64,000 nucleotides of DNA, taken from positions 6,758,001 through 6,822,000 of the forward strand of contig NZ_CP150355.1 in assembly GCF_051521495.1 (NCBI RefSeq), read 5' to 3'. The notes under the pieces are model-generated. The model did not search any database and was not told the DNA's origin. It worked only from the letters and a program-made list of their open reading frames with translations. The stretch comes from Sorangium sp051521495 (lineage in GTDB: Bacteria > Myxococcota_A > Polyangia > Polyangiales > Polyangiaceae). Positions 50,345 through 59,163 of the stretch are shown one piece after another. The translations under genes and the position numbers were made by a program. Each line of letters starts with the position of its first letter. Position 1 is the first letter of the stretch.

Positions 50345-51619
50345 ATGCGCAAGGACACCCACGCCATCACCTACCCGCGCTTCCTGCTCCGGGTCATCGG
50401 CCAGAGCTTCGAGGGCTCTTGGCGATTCTATCTCTGGATGACCGTCCTCACGGCGATCGCCCTCGTCGGCGCGAACGCCTGGGCGCACCAGCTCGCGGAG
50501 GGCATGCGGCTCACCGGCATGAGCGACCACGTCTCGTGGGGCCTTTACATCGCGAACTTCACCTTCGGCGTGGGGCTCGCGGCGGGCGCCGTAATGATGG
50601 TGATCCCGGCCTATCTCTACGACGACCACGAGATGCACGACGTCGTGATCCTGGGCGAGCTGCTCGCGATCGCCGCCATCGTCGTGTGCCTCCTGTTCAT
50701 CGTGGCCGACATGGGGCGCCCCGACAGGTTCTGGCACATCTTGCCCGGGATCGGCCGGTTCAACTGGCCGATCTCGATGCTGACCTGGGACGTCATCGTC
50801 CTGAACGGTTACCTGTTCATCAACCTGCACATCTCGGGCTATCTCATCTACACGAGGTACCTCGGGAGGAAGCCGGACAAGAGGTGGTATCTGCCGTTCG
50901 TGTTCCTGTCGATCGGCTGGGCGGTGTCGATCCACACGGTGACGGCGTTCCTCTACGCGGGCCTCGGCGGCCGCCCCTTCTGGAACTCGGCCCTGCTCGC
51001 CCCCCGCTTCATCGCGTCGGCCTTCATCACGGGTCCCGCCTTCGTGATCCTGCTGCTCCAGCTCGTCGCCCGGCTGACCCGGCTGCGCGTGGGCGACGGG
51101 CCGATCCGCACGCTCACGTCCGTGCTCCGCGTGACCGTCCTGCTCAACCTGTTCATGCTGGGCTCGGAGCTCTTCACGTCGCTCTACACCGGGGGCACGC
51201 ACAGCACCGCGGTGACCTACCTGTTCTTCGGCCTGCACGGCAAGAGCGCGCTCGTGCCGTGGATCTGGTCCGCCGTCGCGCTGAACGTGACCTCCGCGGC
51301 GCTCCTGCACCTGCCAGCCAGCCGCGGGAGCCGGGCGTATCTCAACGCCGCCTGCGTCGCCGCCTTCGCCGGCGTCTGGATCGAGAAGGGCATGGGCCTC
51401 ATCATCCCAGGCTTCGTGCCGAGCACCCTGCACGAGCTCGTCGAGTACGCGCCCTCCATGGCCGAGTGGAAGATCACGGCGGGCATCTGGGCCGTGGGGT
51501 TCATGGTGCTCACGATCGCGATCAAGGTCGCGCTGACGGTGCTCGTCGGCGAGATGTCGGTCGAGCCGCGCTCCGGTGCCCCCCGCGCAGGCGGGCGCGC
51601 CGCGCCGCTGGAGCAATAG
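50345..51619 (+). CDS. nrfD: NrfD/PsrC-type membrane quinol dehydrogenase subunit
   Basis: A 424-residue integral membrane protein with about ten helices, homologous to NrfD/PsrC/HybB/DsrP subunits that oxidise menaquinol. Hydrophobic segments include FYLWMTVLTAIALVGANAWA, SWGLYIANFTFGVGLAAGAV, and IWSAVALNVTSAALLHL. The LYIANFTFGVGLAAGAVMM stretch is characteristic. GGAGCCACG precedes the ATG, 15 nt after the ferredoxin stop. Together with the ferredoxin and tetraheme lipoprotein it forms a membrane redox module that probably delivers quinol electrons to the divergent nitrate reductase. Confidence 0.95.
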   Translation: MRKDTHAITYPRFLLRVIGQSFEGSWRFYLWMTVLTAIALVGANAWAHQLAEGMRLTGMSDHVSWGLYIANFTFGVGLAAGAVMMVIPAYLYDDHEMHDVVILGELLAIAAIVVCLLFIVADMGRPDRFWHILPGIGRFNWPISMLTWDVIVLNGYLFINLHISGYLIYTRYLGRKPDKRWYLPFVFLSIGWAVSIHTVTAFLYAGLGGRPFWNSALLAPRFIASAFITGPAFVILLLQLVARLTRLRVGDGPIRTLTSVLRVTVLLNLFMLGSELFTSLYTGGTHSTAVTYLFFGLHGKSALVPWIWSAVALNVTSAALLHLPASRGSRAYLNAACVAAFAGVWIEKGMGLIIPGFVPSTLHELVEYAPSMAEWKITAGIWAVGFMVLTIAIKVALTVLVGEMSVEPRSGAPRAGGRAAPLEQ

Positions 51620-51682
51620 CCCTGCTGTGCGGTCCGGGCTCCGGCGCATGCCGGCGCGGGGACGCGGCGACCGCGATCTCCA

Positions 51683-52090
51683 TCAACGGCCGCGCGGCGG
51701 TGCACCCCGGAGATAATCGAGCAGCTGCGCCTCGTCGCTGCCGATCATCCGGTCGATCCCGTCTTCCCGGAAATGGCGCTGGATCTGCAACGCCCCAGCC
51801 GTCGTCCGCACGAGCATGGCGACGCGCCGGAAGCCGCGCATCACGATCGGCCTCAGCCGCTGCATCGCCGCTTCGAACCGCAGATCGTTCCGCCCCTGCG
51901 CCGCGCGTAGGTCCACGAGGAGGCACAGCCCGTTGCGGCCGACCCGGTCCAGCGCGCGGCTCACCTCCATCCATCGCTCCTCGAACTGCTCGGGAGACTC
52001 CGACGGCATCGCGCTCCGCGTGACCCGCGCGAGGTGCACCGCGGGGTCAACCGTCACCGTATAGTGAGCATTGCGCAGGATCTCGAGCAT
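51683..52090 (-). CDS. SpoIIAA/STAS-like small protein
   Basis: A 135-residue soluble protein with an alternating beta-alpha plan like the SpoIIAA/STAS-like fold: YTVTVDPAVHLARVTRSAMP, NGLCLLVDLRAAQGRND, MRGFRRVAMLVRTTAGALQI, and an ending LLDYLRGAP. These proteins occur as lone domains in myxobacteria; function unknown. It is convergent with the NrfD gene. The weak spacing of purines before ATG at 52090 leaves the start open. Confidence 0.75.
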   Translation of the reverse strand: MLEILRNAHYTVTVDPAVHLARVTRSAMPSESPEQFEERWMEVSRALDRVGRNGLCLLVDLRAAQGRNDLRFEAAMQRLRPIVMRGFRRVAMLVRTTAGALQIQRHFREDGIDRMIGSDEAQLLDYLRGAPPRGR

Positions 52091-52829
52091 GGCGATCTGA
52101 CCATCTTAGCTTAAACGAGCTTCCGCGCGAACGCGCGAGCCACGGTTCGGGTGCGCTCGCCGCGCTCGACCGGCGCAGTTTGCCCGGCGGCGCTCGGACA
52201 TGACGCGGCTTGCCTGGACGATCGGCTCGTCGCGACGCAACCTGCAATCCTCCTGAATCGCTAGCCCGTGGACGGGCCTCGACCGGCGGAACACAAGGCA
52301 ATACAGTGGGGACGAGGAGCGCGCTCGGCCGGCAGACACGGCGTTACGGCGCACATCCTCGCCCATGCCCGTTGCCGCTCCGAGCGAACGGGCTGAGCTG
52401 TTACGATGTTTCGCCTAGCCGTGGACACGATTCGACCTCTCTTCGAAGACGACGGTGCTGCCCACGACAAATCGGATGCCGCGCTCGCGGCAGCTCGCCT
52501 GAGACTCGGCGTCGTACCGAGCTGCACGCGATCTCGGCCGGGGCCATTTGCAATGAGTTGCCGTACGCACAGGAGGCGTTTGCGCCATTCGCCACGTCAA
52601 GACGGCGCCTGCCCCCGCCGCACGAAGCTGTCGCGGTACGAGTTTGTTCAGTGGACGCGGTCCAAATTCCAGCACCATCGCTCGCGCTTCATGGTTGAAT
52701 TCCGGGTGCGCAGAACGTTGCTGCGCCGCCGGGCGGCGTTCATCGTCACCCGCATCCTCGACGCTGCGCTCTCCTCTACCCATGTACCGATGATTCCGCA
52801 TTCACGATTTGCTCTTGACGGAGACGATC
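52091..52829. other. Long gap, no gene seen
   Basis: About 740 nt, the longest gene-free stretch in the window, less GC-rich than its flanks. Open frames on both strands are short, rich in Arg/Ser/Cys/His and without family resemblance, so I do not call them. It may be a remnant of degraded sequence or a regulatory region for the esterase. GGAG near the right end is the esterase ribosome-binding site. Confidence 0.5.
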
Positions 52830-54497
52830 ATGCCCATTCGACCTTCATTGTCGCACACCATTCTCCTCGGTTTGCTCGCTGCCGCCTGCAGCTCGAGTGA
52901 GCCGGCGCTGGAAGGCCCCAGCGGCGCCGGCGGCTCGGGCGGCGCGGGCGGCTCGGGCAGCGCCGGTGGGTCCGGCGGCGGCGACGCGGCTGCTCTGCTC
53001 GTCGAGACGGAGGCGGGTCCGGTGGAGGGCGCGGTCGTCGGCGCGACGCGCACCTTCCTGGGCATTCCGTACGCCGCGCCGCCGGTCGGGGAGCTTCGCT
53101 GGAGATCGCCCGCACCGCACGCGCCGTGGACCGAGCCGCGGAGGGCGGTCGAGGTGGGCATCCCCTGCTCGCAGATCGACCTGCTCACGCCAGGCTTCAA
53201 CGCAAGCTCGGGAGAGGACTGCCTCACGCTGAACGTCTGGACGCCCGAGCGCCCGGCGTCCTCGTCCCTGCCCGTCCTCGTCTGGATTCACGGCGGCGGC
53301 TTCGAGCTCGGGAGCGGCGGGGAGGCCGACTACGACGGCCGGGTCCTCTCCGAGACGACCGGCTCGGTGGTGGTCACCTTCAATTACCGCCTCGGCCCGC
53401 TCGGGTTCCTCGCCCTCCCAGAGCTCAAGTCGGAGGATCCCGATCACCCCTCGACGGGCGCGTACGGCCTGGAGGACCAGCGCGCCGCGCTCGAATGGCT
53501 CAAGGCCAACATCGCCGCGTTCGGCGGCGATCCGAGCAAGGTCACCCTGTTCGGCGAGTCCGCGGGCGGCATCAGCGTCTGCATGCACCTCGTGTCGCCC
53601 CCGAGCAAAGGCCTGTTCCAGCGCGCCATCATCGAGAGCGGGCCGTGCGACTCCACCGCGGACGAGGCGACGGCCAGCGCGCAGGGGCAAGAGCTGGTCG
53701 AGGCGCTGGGCTGCGCCGACGCGCCTTCCGTCCTCGAGTGCCTGCGCGGCAAGTCGGCCGAGGAGGTGACGAGCGCGCTTCCACGGGGAGAGGCCTTCCG
53801 CGTGGGCGCCGGCCCGACCTGGTTCCCGGTCATCGACGGCTGGAACCTCCCCGACGCGCCGGGCAAGCTCCTCGAAGCCGGGGCCTTCGAGAAGGTGCCG
53901 ACGATCCTCGGCAGCAACGCCGACGAGGGCACGCTCTTCGCCACGCTCTGGGGCGAGTCGGTGACGATCGCGGACGACGCCGCGTTCGAGGCGTTCGCCG
54001 AGACGCTCGCGCCCGGCCACGGCGAGGACGTGGTGGCGCTCTATCCGAGCGAGACCTACGGCTCGGCGCAGGCGGCGGCGATCGCGGCGCTGGGCGATGC
54101 CATGTTCGTGTGCCCGACGCGGCGGGCGGCGCGCGCTCTCGCGGGCGGCGGCGCGGCGACGTACCTCTATCATTTCAAGTATGCGCCCGAGAGCGCGCTG
54201 TTCGGCGATCTCGGCTCCTTCCATTCTTCCGAGATCAAGTTCGTGTTCGGCAATCCGACGTTGCCGTTGCCAGAGCCGCTGACCGAGGGTGAGCTCGACA
54301 TGTCGCAGGCGATCATGGGGTACTGGTCACGCCACGCGGAGAGCGGGAACCCCAACGGCGAGGGCGCCGTCGAGTGGCCGAGGTACGAAGCGGAGGAGGA
54401 CGAGAGCCTCGCCCTCGATCTCGGCATCACCCCGCAGGCCGGCCTGAAGAGCGATCTCTGCGACCAGTGGGACACCTTCGCGACCGCGGCTCCCTGA
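52830..54497 (+). CDS. Type-B carboxylesterase lipoprotein
   Basis: A 555-residue exported esterase. Signal peptide with lipobox LAAAC, then a Gly/Ser linker, then a complete carboxylesterase type-B domain: GIPYAAPPVGELRW, EDCLTLNVWTPE, WIHGGGFELGSG (oxyanion hole), nucleophile S244 in FGESAGGIS, acidic E366 in GSNADEGTL, and histidine H465 in GSFHSSEIKFVFG. All triad residues are present. Substrate unknown, presumably an extracellular ester. GGAG lies six bases before the ATG at 52830. Confidence 0.95.
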   Translation: MPIRPSLSHTILLGLLAAACSSSEPALEGPSGAGGSGGAGGSGSAGGSGGGDAAALLVETEAGPVEGAVVGATRTFLGIPYAAPPVGELRWRSPAPHAPWTEPRRAVEVGIPCSQIDLLTPGFNASSGEDCLTLNVWTPERPASSSLPVLVWIHGGGFELGSGGEADYDGRVLSETTGSVVVTFNYRLGPLGFLALPELKSEDPDHPSTGAYGLEDQRAALEWLKANIAAFGGDPSKVTLFGESAGGISVCMHLVSPPSKGLFQRAIIESGPCDSTADEATASAQGQELVEALGCADAPSVLECLRGKSAEEVTSALPRGEAFRVGAGPTWFPVIDGWNLPDAPGKLLEAGAFEKVPTILGSNADEGTLFATLWGESVTIADDAAFEAFAETLAPGHGEDVVALYPSETYGSAQAAAIAALGDAMFVCPTRRAARALAGGGAATYLYHFKYAPESALFGDLGSFHSSEIKFVFGNPTLPLPEPLTEGELDMSQAIMGYWSRHAESGNPNGEGAVEWPRYEAEEDESLALDLGITPQAGLKSDLCDQWDTFATAAP

Positions 54498-54658
54498 CGG
54501 CGCTCGCGCATTGGGCCGGCCGCGGCGCCGTCGCGCCATGGCCGGCACAGCGTGCAGCCTGACGCGTCGCATCCGGGTCCGCCGCCACGCTCTCTCCCGG
54601 AGCCCCGCCGGCGCGGCGATCTCTAAGTACCGGTAGACACTATGCTATCCTCACCATC

Positions 54659-55291
54659 GTGCTCTCTTCGTACGATCTGGCCGCGATCATGACCCGTCTC
54701 GAAGGGCGCGGGGCCGCGCTCGACGTGCTCACCGAGGAGCGTCAGGCAGCGGTCGCCGCGATCTTGCGGGCGCCGGCGGGGTCTCCGGGAACGGCGCTCC
54801 AGCTTGCGGAGAGCCAGGATCCAGGGGAGGCCGAGCTCCTCCTGATCCGCCGGGCCGATCACCCGGCCGATCCCTGGTCGGGGCACATGGCGCTCCCGGG
54901 CGGACGGCGCGAACCGGCGGACGAGAACCTGCTCGCCACCGCGATCCGCGAGACGCGCGAGGAGGTGGGGATCGACCTCGCGGCACACGGCACCCTGCTC
55001 GCGCGCCTTCCCGAGATCCCCGCGGTCGCGCGCGGGCGGCGCGCCGGGATGATCGTCGCCCCCTTCGTCTTCGCGCTGCGCTCCACGCCGGAGATCACCC
55101 TGAGCGACGAGGTGGCCGAGGCGCTCTGGACGCCGCTCGGGCCGCTCGCGCGCGGCGAGCGCACCTCGCGCTACGCGTACACGCACGAGGGGAACGTCCT
55201 CCAGCTCCCGTGCCTGCTCGTGGACGAGCGGGTCGTCTGGGGGCTGACGTACCTCATGCTGAAGCAGCTCTTCGAGGTGCTCCACCGGTAG
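54659..55291 (+). CDS. Nudix hydrolase, CoA pyrophosphatase type
   Basis: A 210-residue protein of the CoA-Nudix (NUDT7/NudL) group, which cleaves CoA or acyl-CoA to 4'-phosphopantetheine derivatives. Nudix box: SGHMALPGGRREPADENLL followed by TAIRETREEVGI, containing the REtrEEvG core. Upstream EAELLLIRRADHP and downstream IVAPFVFALR fit the family. The start GTG at 54659 lacks a ribosome-binding site; an ATG at 54689 is an alternative. Convergent with the TonB-receptor gene. Confidence 0.9.
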   Translation: MLSSYDLAAIMTRLEGRGAALDVLTEERQAAVAAILRAPAGSPGTALQLAESQDPGEAELLLIRRADHPADPWSGHMALPGGRREPADENLLATAIRETREEVGIDLAAHGTLLARLPEIPAVARGRRAGMIVAPFVFALRSTPEITLSDEVAEALWTPLGPLARGERTSRYAYTHEGNVLQLPCLLVDERVVWGLTYLMLKQLFEVLHR

Positions 55292-55346
55292 CCCGTGCAG
55301 CCGCCGGATCTGCCGGTCCGCCGCGAAGGCGCCCGCCGCTTTCCGC

Positions 55347-57446
55347 TCAGAAGCCGCCCTCGATCGCGATCCCCGGCATCGTGACGGGCCCGATCTTCCG
55401 CGGCGTGCAACCGCCGTCATCGCAGCTCACGTCGAACACCTCCTTCGCCAGCGTCGCGTTCTGCACGTCGAACACGAGCCCGAGGTAGCTCCGCGCGCCC
55501 AGCGCCCAGCGCTTCGACAGGCGCACGTCGAGCCGGTAAAACGGCGCGATGCGATCCGGGTGCTCGCGCGGGGAGCGGCCCGGGGCGGCCTCGTCGGCGG
55601 GGAAGCCGGTGTAGAAGACGTGGCGGATCCCGGCGCGCCAGCCCGCGCCGAGGTCGTAGAGCAGCGCCAGGTGCGCCACGTGCGTCCGGTCGTAGGCGGA
55701 GGGGATCGTCGACTTGCCCCGCGTGCGCGTGGAGCGCGACAGCGTGTACGAGGCCACGAAGAACATGTCGCGGCGGAGCGCACCGCGCGCCCCGAGCTCC
55801 AGGCCGTACGTGTCGCCGAGGCTCCGCGTGAGGAAGCGCTCCGTGCTGAGGTTCGTGCCGCGGCCCGTGCCGATCGGATCGCTCAGGCCGAAGGTCGCCT
55901 GTCGGAACACCGTGGCGCTGGCGTTGACCGGCCCCACGTCGACCTCGACGCCGAAGCTCGACTGCAGGCTGCGCTGCAGCCCCCCCGGGATGCCGCCGAT
56001 CTGGAGCGCCGGCAGCGGCGCGAGGCCTGGCAGCTGCGAGGCGATGCCGAACGCCGGGATGAGCCGCACGTGGTCGCCGATGCCGAAGCGGCCGACGATC
56101 CTCGGGTCCACGGCGAGCGCGCTCTTGCCGAGCGAGGTGTAGTGGTCCACGCGCACGCCAGGCGTCAGGGTCGATCGCTCGTCGAGCACGAGCAGCGCGT
56201 CGGCCCACGCGCCGAGCGCGAGGTCGAGCCGGCTGCGGAAAAGCTCGGGGAAGCTCTCGTCGAGCTGCGCCGTCCCCTCGGCGGGCGTGTCGTCCTCGGT
56301 GGACGCGCCGCCGGGCTCGCCGTCCGATGCGCTGGGGTGCGGCGTCACCTCGTAGCGGTCGACCGCGGCGTCGACGCCGAGCCGCAGGAGCGCGCGCCCC
56401 CCGAGAACGGGCCGGGCCAGGCTCATCCGCGCGTTGAGCTTCCATGCCTCGGCGCTCTCCACGCCGACCCCGCGCGACCGGTCGAGCCCGAGGGTGAGCG
56501 CCGACCTGACGCGCGCGCCCGATGCGGCGTCGTCGCGGTCGTAGCGCAGGTCCAGGCGGTGGAAGTCGCTGTCGAGGAGGACGTCGGTCACCTCGGCGCC
56601 GTCCTCCTTGCCGATGCTGGCGAGGTAGTCGTAGGCGCCGAAGGCGAAGACCGTGAAGCGCTCCTCCGGCCCGAGCCGGTACGTCATCCGGCCCTGGTAG
56701 TCGGCGTAACCCACGTCGACGCTCGGGACGAGCGCCGAGGTGAGCGCCGCGCCGGCGGCGTAGTGCCCCCCCACGAGGACGTGGGTGTCCCTGTCCATCG
56801 GCCCCTCGACGACGCCGCCGAGATCGACGAACCGGAGGCTCCCCTCCCCGCGCCAGACATCGGACGGCGGCGCGCTCTCGGCCTCGATCGCCGCGCCCGC
56901 GAGCCGGCCGATGTCCGCCGGAGTGGGGCCGAGGTGCATCTCGACGCGCTGGACCATGGCGGCCGGGATGACGCTGGGGCCGGCGCCCACGTGAAAAAGG
57001 AGCGGGACCTGGATGCCGTTGAAGAAGTAGCCGATGTTCCCCGGCGGCGCGCCGCGGATGTAGTAGTACGGCATGCCGCTCGCGATGGAGGTCACGCCGG
57101 GCTGGATCTCGATGGCGCGGTAGGGGTCGCCGAGCGCGCCGGGCAGCTCGCGGACGTCGCGCCGCGAAAGCGAGACGGAGCCCGGCGGTGCCCGGTTGCC
57201 CTCGACGATCACCTCGATCCCGGCGGGCGCGGCGCCCGGCCCGACGGGAACCACGGGCGCCGGCGGCTCGTCCGGGGCTGCGCCGGACGCCGAGGGCTCG
57301 GCCGGGGCTGCGCCAGAAGCCGGCGCGGCCTCGGTGCCAGCCGGCTCACCGGCCGGACGGCCTCCAGGCTGAGAGCGCGCCTCGCCCGCGCGAAAGGTGG
57401 CGACGGCCGCGAGCGCGAGGGACAGGAGTGCGCTGGGGGATCTCAC
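55347..57446 (-). CDS. TonB-dependent-receptor-like outer-membrane protein
   Basis: About 699 residues from a GTG at 57446. A signal peptide (ALLSLALAAVATFRAG) and an Ala/Pro/Gly-rich linker lead to a plug domain (SRRDVRELPGALGDPYRAIE, GMPYYYIRGAPPGNIGYFFN, VQRVEMHLGPTPADIGRLAG) and a beta-barrel-like remainder with regular alternating strands ending in a terminal aromatic (IEGGF). Myxobacteria have many such plug-plus-barrel proteins, some without canonical TonB boxes; none is apparent here. The ligand is unknown. No good ribosome-binding site was found, so the start is provisional. Its upstream region contains an intrinsic terminator. Confidence 0.88.
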   Translation of the reverse strand: MRSPSALLSLALAAVATFRAGEARSQPGGRPAGEPAGTEAAPASGAAPAEPSASGAAPDEPPAPVVPVGPGAAPAGIEVIVEGNRAPPGSVSLSRRDVRELPGALGDPYRAIEIQPGVTSIASGMPYYYIRGAPPGNIGYFFNGIQVPLLFHVGAGPSVIPAAMVQRVEMHLGPTPADIGRLAGAAIEAESAPPSDVWRGEGSLRFVDLGGVVEGPMDRDTHVLVGGHYAAGAALTSALVPSVDVGYADYQGRMTYRLGPEERFTVFAFGAYDYLASIGKEDGAEVTDVLLDSDFHRLDLRYDRDDAASGARVRSALTLGLDRSRGVGVESAEAWKLNARMSLARPVLGGRALLRLGVDAAVDRYEVTPHPSASDGEPGGASTEDDTPAEGTAQLDESFPELFRSRLDLALGAWADALLVLDERSTLTPGVRVDHYTSLGKSALAVDPRIVGRFGIGDHVRLIPAFGIASQLPGLAPLPALQIGGIPGGLQRSLQSSFGVEVDVGPVNASATVFRQATFGLSDPIGTGRGTNLSTERFLTRSLGDTYGLELGARGALRRDMFFVASYTLSRSTRTRGKSTIPSAYDRTHVAHLALLYDLGAGWRAGIRHVFYTGFPADEAAPGRSPREHPDRIAPFYRLDVRLSKRWALGARSYLGLVFDVQNATLAKEVFDVSCDDGGCTPRKIGPVTMPGIAIEGGF

Positions 57447-57648
57447 GCGGATGTCGTAGATGCGCCGCCGGGCAGCCGGGAGAACCTCCCCCGTGGCGCC
57501 CCGGAAGTAGCAAATCCAGCGGCTCGGCGGAAGCAAGGGAGTCCATGCACGCTCAGCCACCCATGCCCTGGACGTGCACCCGCGCTCGCAACACGCCAGC
57601 GAGCCACATCGACAGGCGGCGCGCCCCCTTCTCCCCGATCCGGGGCAC

Positions 57649-57700
57649 AAAAAACAGAGCGCCCATTCGACGGCGGGGGGGAAGCCGTCACAGGCGCTCT
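57649..57700 (-). terminator. Intrinsic terminator upstream of the TonB-receptor gene
   Basis: Read on the minus strand: AGAGCGCC, a 3-nt bulge, GACGGC, a 9-nt loop, GCCGTC, a 4-nt bulge, GGCGCTCT, then G and six T. The outer 8-bp and inner 6-bp stems are perfect, and the U-tract follows one base after the stem. It points towards the TonB-receptor gene and lies 200 nt before its start. No minus-strand gene ends just upstream, so it could end a short leader or small RNA. Confidence 0.8.
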
Positions 57701-57752
57701 GACGTCCGTGTTTAGCAGGACATGGGCCAAGGCTCCTCCCTTCTGCGTTCCT

Positions 57753-57776
57753 GGGGTTGCCCTTAGGGGTAACCCC
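57753..57776. promoter_or_regulatory. 24-bp palindrome
   Basis: GGGGTT at 57753-57758 and AACCCC at 57771-57776, with inner CCC and GGG also symmetrical. It lies in the gap between the divergent MarR and TonB-receptor genes, upstream of the terminator on the minus strand. It could be a protein-binding site or an RNA hairpin in the receptor leader. Confidence 0.6.
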
Positions 57777-57843
57777 GATGCATTTCGATTTTGAGATCGT
57801 CGCCTTCAAACCTGCATGGGATCCGCGCCTTGGAACATCCCGC

Positions 57844-57874
57844 CGGAGCCTCCCTGCCGCGCGGAGCCTCCCTG
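57844..57874. repeat. 13-nt direct repeat, 18-nt period
   Basis: cggagcctccctg occurs at 57844-57856 and 57862-57874. It is in the gap upstream of both the MarR and the TonB-receptor genes. Confidence 0.8.
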
Positions 57875-57923
57875 ACACGCAAGCCAGGCCGGCCGAGGTT
57901 GAGAGGCCTGCACGTCGATTTTT

Positions 57924-57959
57924 TTGACAATAATCTGTCAATATGACAAGTTACTGTCA
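57924..57959. promoter_or_regulatory. Two tandem operator-like inverted repeats at the marR start
   Basis: TTGACA-6 nt-TGTCAA at 57924-57941 and TGACA-6 nt-TGTCA at 57944-57959. Both have the same half-site and spacer length, with centres 19 bp apart. The second ends at the base before the marR ATG. An AT-rich run (gatttttttgac) lies upstream. The layout fits autoregulation by a dimeric MarR protein blocking transcription or translation initiation. Confidence 0.75.
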
Positions 57960-58436
57960 ATGGCGAAGCTCACCGCGGAGGCGACCGCACTCAGCGAGCT
58001 GGTGATCGAGGTGTTCCGCTTGAATGGTCTGGCTCTCGAGGCCGGAGACGCCCTGGCCAGGCCGGCGGGGCTCACGAGCGCGCGCTGGCAGGTGCTCGGC
58101 GTCGTGGACCACGGCCCGGCGCCGGTCTCGAACGTCGCTCGGACGATGGGGCTGACCCGCCAAGGCGTGCAGCAGATAGCGGACGCCCTCGAGCGCGAGG
58201 GCTTCGTCGAGTACGTCGAGAACCCGCATCACCGCACGGCCAAGCTCATCGCCATGACGGCGGCAGGGCGCGAGGCCCTGCGGCAGGTCGAGGCGCGCCA
58301 CGCCGCGTGGGCGGACCGGATCGGCAAGCGGCTCGATCTGTCGAGCCTGCACGCAACCGTCGATGCGCTGCGACAGGCCCGACGTGTGCTCGAAGAGGAC
58401 GCGGCGTCGCCCACGCGACCCGCTCGAAAGGCGTGA
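57960..58436 (+). CDS. MarR-family transcriptional regulator
   Basis: A 158-residue winged-helix regulator. HTH: APVSNVARTMGLTRQGVQQI, then ADALEREGFVEYVENPHHRT (wing) and KLIAMTAAGREAL. Effector unknown. The start at 57960 (MAKLTAE) has no Shine-Dalgarno, while two palindromes occupy the preceding 36 bases. An in-frame ATG 12 codons upstream is possible but would lie inside the operator. It is followed by a VOC-domain gene 4 nt later, probably its target operon. Confidence 0.92.
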   Translation: MAKLTAEATALSELVIEVFRLNGLALEAGDALARPAGLTSARWQVLGVVDHGPAPVSNVARTMGLTRQGVQQIADALEREGFVEYVENPHHRTAKLIAMTAAGREALRQVEARHAAWADRIGKRLDLSSLHATVDALRQARRVLEEDAASPTRPARKA

Positions 58437-58440
58437 TCCC

Positions 58441-59142
58441 ATGAGCGAAGCGATGATGATTCCCGTGCTCCCGTGCGTGTCGCTGCCCGAGACCCTGGCG
58501 TTCTACGGCGCCCTGGGCTTCGAGGTCACCCACCAGCAAACAGCGCCGTACGTGTATGCGGCGACGCAACGCGGGGAGGTCCAGCTGCACTTCATGGGCC
58601 TCAAGGGGCTGGATCCCACGCAGGCGTACAGCACGTGCCTGGCCATCGTCCCCGAGGTCGAGCGGCTCCACGAGGCCTTCGCGGAGGGGCTGCGGCGGGC
58701 GTACGGCAAGCTGCCGATCTCCGGCCTGCCCCGGATCTCGCGCATGAAGAAGGGGCAGAGCCGCTTCAGGGTTGTCGACGTCGCGGGCAACTCGGTGATC
58801 TTCATCCGGCGGGACGACGACGAGGGGGCCGCCGGATCGCGCTCGGACTCGAGGCTGGGCAAGGCCCTGCGCGCGGCGGCGCGGCTGCGCGACTTCAAGA
58901 ACGACGACGCCGCGGCCGCCAAGGTCCTCGACGTGGCGCTCGCTCGGAACGGGCCGGACGCCCCGCTCGAGCGCGCCCGCGCCCTCGCCGCCCGGCTCGA
59001 GCTCGCCGTCGCCCTGGGCGAACAGGCGCGCGCCCGCGCCCTGCGCGACGAGATCGACGCGGCGCCGCTCTCCGACGAGGAGCGCGCCCAGCTCCGGCCC
59101 CAGCTCGACGCCGCGGACGCGCTCGATCGGTCGCAGCGATAG
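58441..59142 (+). CDS. VOC-domain protein with C-terminal helical extension
   Basis: A 233-residue protein. Residues 1-125 are a glyoxalase/bleomycin-resistance-like VOC domain: MIPVLPCVSLPETLAFYGAL, EVQLHFMGLKG, and FRVVDVAGNSVIFIRRDD. Residues about 140-233 are a charged helical extension (AARLRDFKNDDAAAAKVLDV, ARALRDEIDAAPLSDEERAQ) of TPR-like look. Located 4 nt after the MarR stop, so in one operon. Possibly a resistance or sequestering protein whose gene is induced when MarR is released; inference. Confidence 0.85.
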   Translation: MSEAMMIPVLPCVSLPETLAFYGALGFEVTHQQTAPYVYAATQRGEVQLHFMGLKGLDPTQAYSTCLAIVPEVERLHEAFAEGLRRAYGKLPISGLPRISRMKKGQSRFRVVDVAGNSVIFIRRDDDEGAAGSRSDSRLGKALRAAARLRDFKNDDAAAAKVLDVALARNGPDAPLERARALAARLELAVALGEQARARALRDEIDAAPLSDEERAQLRPQLDAADALDRSQR

Positions 59143-59163
59143 GCCCGCCCGCGCCGCCAGGCC

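Noticed and set aside
49421..51649. A 742-codon minus-strand open frame over the ferredoxin and NrfD genes
   Set aside because: Shadow of two well-supported genes; His/Asp/Arg-rich with no fold-like pattern.
52210..52900. Small genes in the long gap before the carboxylesterase
   Set aside because: Frames overlap on both strands, are rich in Arg/Ser/His/Cys, and have no ribosome-binding sites or family resemblance.
57720..57790. Cyclic di-GMP (GEMM) or cobalamin riboswitch in the receptor leader
   Set aside because: A few bases (GGGGTTACC, GGGCAACCCC) recall GEMM, but the helices and conserved loops do not fit either class.
55560..57794. A 744-codon plus-strand open frame opposite the TonB receptor
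   Set aside because: Antisense low-complexity frame; the minus frame has signal peptide, plug motifs and strand periodicity.
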